The translations under genes were made by a program, and so were the position numbers. From Microbacteriaceae bacterium (lineage in GTDB: Bacteria > Actinomycetota > Actinomycetes > Actinomycetales > Microbacteriaceae), in contig JAHEAT010000001.1 in assembly GCA_024642605.1 (NCBI GenBank), forward strand, positions 1 through 20,262: 20,262 nt of DNA. Direction: 5' to 3'. Shown here one piece after another: positions 15,281-20,262 of this stretch (position 1 is its first letter; each line of letters opens with the position of its first letter). Under the pieces are notes generated by a model. The model ran no database searches. It worked only from the letters and a program-made list of their open reading frames with translations, and was not told where the DNA came from.

Positions 15281-15955
15281 ATGGCGCTTGAAGTCTTGAT
15301 TGAACGCCTCGGCGTTTCACTCAACGAGAGCCTGCTTCGTCAAGCGCTAACCCACCGTTCGTATTCTTACGAACACGACAATCAACCCAACAACGAACGC
15401 CTTGAATTTCTGGGCGATTCGGTGTTGGGTTTTGTTGTAACCGGCCACCTTTATGAGCGGTTTACCGAGCTCGATGAAGGCAAACTCTCGAAGCTCAAGA
15501 ACGCACTCGTTTCTGCCACCGCGCTAGCGAAGGTAGCAACCGATTTGGGTTTGGGCGAATTCATGATTCTCGGTCGCGGCGAGGTGCAAACCGGTGGTAA
15601 CACAAAGACGAATCTTCTCGCCGACACATTCGAGGCGCTTCTCGGGGCCGTTTACATCGAGGGAGGAATCGAACCAGCGGCGGCGCTAATCAAGCGACTG
15701 GTGCTAGACCCTCTAGAGCACCACGAACTCTTGCTCGAAAACAGCGAGCCGAAAACCAGGCTTCAGGAGTGGCTGCAGGCTCGCGGATTTGAAGCTCCGA
15801 ACTATGTCACCACGCACGTGGGCCCTGACCACGATCGCACCTTCTCGACGACTGTAAACGTTGCTGGAGTCGAGGCCATAGGAGTTGCACGCAGCAAGAA
15901 GAATGCGGAGGCGCAGGCGGCAATCAGTGCCCTTGAGAAACTCGGTCAGCTCTAG
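15281..15955 (+). CDS. rnc: Ribonuclease III
   Basis: This 224-residue dsRNA endonuclease processes rRNA precursors and some mRNAs. Counting from the ATG at 15281, the signature NERLEFLGDSVL is at 38-49, with catalytic Glu42 and Asp46. NLLADTFEALLGAVY at 111-125 supplies Asp115 and Glu118. The dsRNA-binding domain covers about 156-222, with TRLQEWLQARG near its start and KKNAEAQAAISALEKL near its end. Length is normal. An in-frame TTG at 15275 would add two residues; the ATG is preferred because only the faint AAAG (15267-15270) precedes it at a workable distance. The gene follows rpmF by 12 bp and its TAG shares one base with the GTG of mutM. Confidence 0.95.
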   Translation: MALEVLIERLGVSLNESLLRQALTHRSYSYEHDNQPNNERLEFLGDSVLGFVVTGHLYERFTELDEGKLSKLKNALVSATALAKVATDLGLGEFMILGRGEVQTGGNTKTNLLADTFEALLGAVYIEGGIEPAAALIKRLVLDPLEHHELLLENSEPKTRLQEWLQARGFEAPNYVTTHVGPDHDRTFSTTVNVAGVEAIGVARSKKNAEAQAAISALEKLGQL

Positions 15956-16887
15956 TGCCGGAGTTACCTGAGGTTGAGACGGTTCGCTTCGGCCTTGCAC
16001 AATACCTGCCTGGGGCAAAAGTTAAGGCAATCGAGATACTCGATGATCGCAGCCTAAAGCGGCACCTTGCCGGGCCCATCGACTTCGTGACTTCGCTCGA
16101 GAATGCAACCATATTGGGTGTCGTTAGGCGAGGCAAGTTTCTTTGGATGCCGCTGCACTTTGCTGGCCAACAAACCGCAACACACGCACTGGTTGGGCAT
16201 TTGGGTATGAGCGGGCAAATGCTAATTCGCGACACCAACGCCGAACCCGACAAACTCACTCGCGTGATCATCCACTTGATTACGGCCGGTGGCGAAGAAA
16301 TTGAGTTTCGATTTGTCGACCAGCGAATCTTTGGTTCTTTGCAAATCGATGAACTTGAAACCACCTCAGATGCCTTGCCGGGCGGTTTTTGCGGGTCACT
16401 CCCGCTCGACTCCTCGTGGATCAATCAGATACCTCATTCGGCCGCGCACATTTCTAGAGACCCTCTCGATGAGCACTTTCAGATCGATGCAGTAGTTTCA
16501 AAAATCCGTAAAAAGGTATCGGGAATTAAACGCGTGATTCTCGACCAAGGCGTGCTCAGTGGCGTCGGAAACATCTATGCCGACGAAGCGTTGTGGGCCA
16601 GTCGCATCCATTACGACACCCCGGCATCGGCGTTAAGCGTTCAGAAGGTGAAATTGCTACTCGCCGAAATACACCGAATTTTGCAAGCAGCGGTGGCCGC
16701 CGGTGGAACCAGTTTTGACGAGCAGTACAAGAATGTGAATGGCGAATCGGGCTATTTCGAAGTGTCGCTCAATGCCTACGGACAGACTGACAAACCCTGC
16801 GGCCGTTGCGGTACGGCTATACGTAGAGATTCGTGGATGAACCGCGGTTCGCATTTCTGCCCAAAGTGCCAAAAACTGGTCAAGTAA
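15955..16887 (+). CDS. mutM: Formamidopyrimidine-DNA glycosylase (Fpg/MutM)
   Basis: The 310-residue base-excision repair enzyme removes 8-oxoguanine and formamidopyrimidines and cleaves the strand by beta,delta-elimination. It begins (GTG) MPELPEVETV; after Met removal Pro2 is the catalytic amine and Glu3 the acid. VRRGKFL places the conserved Lys at 61. VILDQGVLSGVGNIYADEAL is the helix-two-turn-helix segment. The C-terminal zinc finger has Cys282, Cys285, Cys302 and Cys305, with Arg297 in the usual position before the third Cys. All catalytic and zinc residues are present. Start and stop overlap (TAGTG) couples it to rnc, a known actinobacterial order before smc. Confidence 0.95.
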   Translation: MPELPEVETVRFGLAQYLPGAKVKAIEILDDRSLKRHLAGPIDFVTSLENATILGVVRRGKFLWMPLHFAGQQTATHALVGHLGMSGQMLIRDTNAEPDKLTRVIIHLITAGGEEIEFRFVDQRIFGSLQIDELETTSDALPGGFCGSLPLDSSWINQIPHSAAHISRDPLDEHFQIDAVVSKIRKKVSGIKRVILDQGVLSGVGNIYADEALWASRIHYDTPASALSVQKVKLLLAEIHRILQAAVAAGGTSFDEQYKNVNGESGYFEVSLNAYGQTDKPCGRCGTAIRRDSWMNRGSHFCPKCQKLVK

Positions 16888-16900
16888 TCGGGTAATTTTG

Positions 16901-16928
16901 TGTGACGGCACTCCGCCGTTCCTAAAGT
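16901..16928 (+). promoter_or_regulatory. Possible smc promoter
   Basis: TGTGAC (16901-16906) and TAAAGT (16923-16928) are separated by 16 bp and stand in the 60-bp gap between mutM and smc. Transcription would begin near 16935, about 13 bases before the TTG. A small inverted repeat (ACGGC/GCCGT, 16905-16919) lies in the spacer; it has no T-run, so I do not call it a terminator. Confidence 0.4.
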
Positions 16929-16947
16929 CTGTATTGGTGCGTGAAGC

Positions 16948-19900
16948 TTGTATCTAAAGAGTCTGACTCTCAAGGGCTTCAAGTCTTTTGCGCAGCCAAC
17001 CACCTTCCAGTTCGAACCAGGCGTTACCGCTGTCGTAGGCCCAAATGGTTCTGGTAAATCAAACGTTGTCGATGCGCTCGCCTGGGTTATGGGTGAGCAG
17101 GGCGCAAAGACCCTGCGCGGCGGCAAGATGGAAGACGTAATCTTTGCCGGAACCAGCACCAAAGGCCCTCTAGGTCGCGCCGAGGTGCTACTCACCATCG
17201 ACAACACCGATGGCGCGCTGCCAATCGACTACACCGAAGTAACGATTAGCCGAACCCTGTTTAGAAATGGCGGTTCGGAGTACGCGATCAACGGCGAAGC
17301 CTGCCGCCTTCTAGATGTTCAAGAGCTCTTGAGCGACTCGGGCCTCGGTAGAGAAATGCACGTGATCGTGGGACAGGGCCAGCTGGACGGAATTTTGAAG
17401 GCAACGCCTGAGGAGCGCCGTGGCTTCATCGAAGAGGCTGCCGGCATTTTGAAGCACCGTCGCCGCAAAGAGAAGACTCAGCGCAAGCTCGAGGCTATGC
17501 AGTCAAACCTCACTCGCCTCAACGACCTCGCCGGTGAAGTGCGCCGACAGCTAAAGCCACTCGGCCAGCAGGCTGAAGTTGCACGCCAGGCGGCCGGCAT
17601 TGCTTCGGTGGTTAGAGACGCCAAGGCAAGATTGCTCGCCGACGAGGTTGCACAGCTGCACGCCGCCCTCGAGGAAACCGCAAAGAGTGAAGCCGACCGC
17701 AAAGCCGAGCGCAACATTCTTCAAGAACTTCTAGCCGAGAACACTTCGCGCATGCAGGAGCTCGAAGCAGTTCAGGTTTCGCCTGAGCTCGACAAGGCTC
17801 GCTCACACGCCTACGAGCTCGATGCCATCAGCGAACGTCTGCGTTCGCTGCTATCGATGGCGAATCAACGAGTGGCACTGCTTGGATCACAGACGCTTGC
17901 CAATGGTTCGCAGGTTGACCCCAACCAGATTGAGCTTGATCGCAACGCCGCTGCTGTAGAGAGTCAGAGACTAGAAGCGCTGGTGAGTGAGCTTCACAGC
18001 GCGCTGGCGAAATGCGAAGCTGAACGCAACGTTGCTCGCGAAGCACTCGACGCTTTTGATTCGCAAGTCTCGGAGCAGACCGCCCTCATTTCTCAGTTCG
18101 ATTTGGAGAAGTCGCGTTTAGCTTCGGAGTCGGCGCTAGCTGAAAGCCGCTTGGAAAGCCTTCGCGCCGAAGTTGTTCGTCACGAGTCGGCGCACCTCGA
18201 AGCAACCAATCGCCTCGAAGCCGCCAAAACCGATTACTCGATGCTCGAGGCGCAGCTGCAGGCCGAAGGCGGAAAGTCAGACGCGAACCTTGACCAACGT
18301 TACGAGGCAGCGCAGCGTGCAGTTTCTGAAGCCGCCACCAAAATCGAAGAACTCCGCGAGCTTATTCACGCCGATGAGCGCGAGCGCGATTCTCTTGCCG
18401 CCAAGCGCTCGGCGCTAAACCTCACACTTGAGCAAAAAGATGGCGCCTCAGCCCTAGCCGCGGCAGGGCTCCGAGGCATCCGTGGCTTAGTGGCTAGCCA
18501 CATGAAGATCTCTACCGGTTTCGAAACCGCAATTGCAGCCGCACTTGGCTCGCTGGCAGATGCTCTAGTTGCCGATAATCGCGAAGCCGGATTGGCCGCC
18601 ATTGAGCACCTAAAGTCGAACGATCAGGGTCGAGTAGAACTGATTGTTGCCGATGTCGATTCGAAGGTTAAGTCGAACACCGTTGCCGAAGTTGATGGTG
18701 TTCGCGTTGCAACCGATGTGGTTGAAGCTCCATCGGGCGTGCTTGCCATCTTGTCGAACGTTGTTATCGTCGATGACCTTGCCGCCGCCCGCGCACTTTA
18801 TTCAGCCGACAAGACCTCGATGCAAAAGACCTTGATCACCCTCGATGGTGATGTACTAACCGAGAGTGTGGTTCGCGGCGGAAGCCAGAACAAGCCATCG
18901 AAACTCGAGTTGGTTGCCGAACGTGATGCAGCCGAAAAGCGGTTAGCGCAAGTAACGGCCGCTATCGAAACGAACCGTTCTGCTCTAGCCCAGGCACGTT
19001 CAAACGAAGATGCGGCCAAGGCCTCTGCAAAAGAAGCGCTTTCTGCCCTTAACGATCACGATGCCGTGCGCGCATCGAATGCCGAACTCCTTGGGCGTCT
19101 GCGTGTTCAGGTTGAGGCATCTCAGGGTGAAGTTGATCGCCTCGCCGGCGTTGCAGCCACTGCAGCCGATGCCATCAAGTCAGCACAAGCTGCACTGGTG
19201 ATGGCAGTCGCCGCTCACGATGCGTTTGCTGCCGAGCAGCGCCCCACCGTGGATGTCTCAGACAGACAGAAACATGTAGACCTTCTTGAGGCGGAGCGCC
19301 AGCGCGAACTCGAAGTTCGTATCGAACTCGGGGCGGCTCTCGAACGCCTTCGTGTTCAGCGCGAACGAGTTGAAACTCTCGGCACTCAAGCTGAAGAGGC
19401 AAAGATCGCCATCGAGCGAGCACAGCAGGCTGCGGCGGCGCAAGCCAAACAGCTCGAATCGGCTCGCAAAGTGCTCGACGTTTTACCTGCGGTTATGGAT
19501 GCCGTTGCGCTGCAGGCATCAGAGGCAAAAATTCGACTTAGCCAACTCGACGCAACTAGGCAATCTCAGTTTGCTGAGCTCGTTCGTATTCGCGGCGAAG
19601 TTGCAGACATTCAGATTCGACTTTCGACTCTCACCCAGAGCGTTCACGACATCGAACTTGCGAACCACGAAAAGCGCTTGAACCTCGCCAACCTCGTGGC
19701 TAAGGCCAACGAGGAACTCGGACTCGAGCAGGCGGTACTTCTTAACGAGTACGGGCCAGATCAAATGGTTGACGACGACGAGGTGGAGGGTGCTAAGAAG
19801 CCTTTCTCTCGAGACGAGCAGATGCGCCGACTTCGCGATGCGGAGCGTGTTCTTGAGCGACTTGGTCGAGTCAACCCGCTGGCCCTCGAAGAGTTTGCAG

Positions 19901-20262
19901 CTCTCGAGCAGCGTCACAAGTTCTTGACCGAGCAGCTCGCCGACCTCACCCAGACTCGAAAAGACTTGCTTCAAATCATCGAAGACCTCGACACCAAGAT
20001 GATGACGATTTTCGAGGATGCCTTCAACGACACCCGTGCAGCGTTCGAGCAGGTTTTCCCGGTGCTATTCCCGGGCGGAACGGGTTCAATCTTCTTAACC
20101 GATCCAGACAATTTGCTCACCACGGGTATCGAGGTAAACGTCAAGCCAGTTGGCAAACGCATCGAACGACTTTCGCTGCTCTCCGGTGGTGAGCGTTCGC
20201 TGGCGGCTGTTGCATTGCTCATTGCAATCTTCAAGGCACGCCCTTCGCCGTTCTACGTGATG
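16948..20262 (+). CDS. smc: Chromosome segregation protein SMC, 3' end missing
   Basis: The frame stays open for 1105 codons to the window edge, with about 80-100 residues probably missing. SMC is the ATPase of the bacterial condensin complex with ScpA and ScpB. The N-terminus MYLKSLTLKGFKSFAQPTTF leads to Walker A GPNGSGKS at 31-38, then a Q-loop in VGQGQLD near 144-150. A coiled coil covers about 170-500, a hinge about 505-660 (GIRGLVASHMKI, AALGSLADALVADN, VVIVDDLAAARALY), and a second coiled coil about 670-1000. The ABC signature LSGGERS is at 1078-1084. The last visible residues, PFYVM, end just before the expected Asp-Glu of Walker B. The start is TTG because an in-frame TGA lies at 16942-16944. 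The housekeeping context with rnc and mutM argues against a defence-type SMC. Confidence 0.95.
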   Translation, partial: MYLKSLTLKGFKSFAQPTTFQFEPGVTAVVGPNGSGKSNVVDALAWVMGEQGAKTLRGGKMEDVIFAGTSTKGPLGRAEVLLTIDNTDGALPIDYTEVTISRTLFRNGGSEYAINGEACRLLDVQELLSDSGLGREMHVIVGQGQLDGILKATPEERRGFIEEAAGILKHRRRKEKTQRKLEAMQSNLTRLNDLAGEVRRQLKPLGQQAEVARQAAGIASVVRDAKARLLADEVAQLHAALEETAKSEADRKAERNILQELLAENTSRMQELEAVQVSPELDKARSHAYELDAISERLRSLLSMANQRVALLGSQTLANGSQVDPNQIELDRNAAAVESQRLEALVSELHSALAKCEAERNVAREALDAFDSQVSEQTALISQFDLEKSRLASESALAESRLESLRAEVVRHESAHLEATNRLEAAKTDYSMLEAQLQAEGGKSDANLDQRYEAAQRAVSEAATKIEELRELIHADERERDSLAAKRSALNLTLEQKDGASALAAAGLRGIRGLVASHMKISTGFETAIAAALGSLADALVADNREAGLAAIEHLKSNDQGRVELIVADVDSKVKSNTVAEVDGVRVATDVVEAPSGVLAILSNVVIVDDLAAARALYSADKTSMQKTLITLDGDVLTESVVRGGSQNKPSKLELVAERDAAEKRLAQVTAAIETNRSALAQARSNEDAAKASAKEALSALNDHDAVRASNAELLGRLRVQVEASQGEVDRLAGVAATAADAIKSAQAALVMAVAAHDAFAAEQRPTVDVSDRQKHVDLLEAERQRELEVRIELGAALERLRVQRERVETLGTQAEEAKIAIERAQQAAAAQAKQLESARKVLDVLPAVMDAVALQASEAKIRLSQLDATRQSQFAELVRIRGEVADIQIRLSTLTQSVHDIELANHEKRLNLANLVAKANEELGLEQAVLLNEYGPDQMVDDDEVEGAKKPFSRDEQMRRLRDAERVLERLGRVNPLALEEFAALEQRHKFLTEQLADLTQTRKDLLQIIEDLDTKMMTIFEDAFNDTRAAFEQVFPVLFPGGTGSIFLTDPDNLLTTGIEVNVKPVGKRIERLSLLSGGERSLAAVALLIAIFKARPSPFYVM

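Noticed and set aside
16904..16920. Small inverted repeat after mutM as a terminator
   Set aside because: Only 5 bp of stem, no T-run, and it sits in the apparent spacer of the smc promoter.
19519..19974. A 151-codon reverse frame inside smc
   Set aside because: It is antisense to the coiled-coil region, where repeated Glu and Leu codons leave the reverse strand open; it has no start signals.
16948..20262. SMC as part of a Wadjet/Jet-type defence system
   Set aside because: The full hinge, long coiled coils and the rnc-mutM neighbourhood identify the housekeeping chromosome SMC.
1..20262. tRNA, rRNA, CRISPR arrays, insertion sequences, phage or toxin-antitoxin genes
   Set aside because: I looked for cloverleaf-like ends, regular repeats, transposase or integrase motifs and small paired genes on both strands and saw none; nearly all sequence is accounted for by housekeeping genes.

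Overview
The window reads as a compact, ordinary stretch of chromosome from an actinobacterium, most likely of the Microbacteriaceae type. The evidence is a mycothiol-type deacetylase next to a seven-iron ferredoxin and a DapC aminotransferase, a fused two-domain oligopeptide ABC ATPase, a cysteine-free L32 protein, an IdeR/DtxR-type iron box, many GTG and TTG starts, and moderate GC content. Genes are packed tightly; the largest gap is about 148 bp (4314-4461), so no gene-free stretch exceeds 300 bp. I see no tRNA, rRNA, CRISPR array, insertion sequence or phage gene.

Region 1 (1-4313) is a peptide-uptake locus. It holds the tail of an OppC/DppC-type permease, a membrane PH-domain protein on the opposite strand, a DppD-DppF fusion ATPase, and a lipoprotein of the family 5 solute-binding fold. 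By sequence type and position beside typA, the lipoprotein may correspond to mycobacterial LpqW.

Region 2 (4314-11278) runs typA, efeU (reverse strand), an mshB-like deacetylase fused to a membrane domain, fdxA, dapC and gltA. This recalls the typA-lpqW-mshB-fdxC-aminotransferase neighbourhood of Mycobacterium. The efeU iron permease sits between typA and mshB, shares a perfect hairpin terminator zone with typA, and has an IdeR/DtxR-like box placed exactly between its -35 and -10 hexamers. The group covers translation stress, iron import, mycothiol synthesis, electron transfer, lysine/peptidoglycan precursor synthesis and entry to the TCA cycle.

Region 3 (11275-20262) is a conserved housekeeping block: rsmD (reverse), recG, coaD, yceD (DUF177), rpmF, rnc, mutM and smc. 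It serves ribosome assembly, rRNA processing, DNA repair and chromosome segregation. Genes from coaD to mutM overlap or nearly touch and look co-transcribed. smc is cut by the window end just before its Walker B aspartate.

I found no convincing new multi-gene system. The items most worth checking are the iron-box promoter of efeU, the deacetylase/membrane-domain fusion, the reverse-strand PH-domain gene splitting the transporter locus, the repeated CCAGTT/AACTGG elements flanking the lipoprotein gene, and several likely leaderless promoters.
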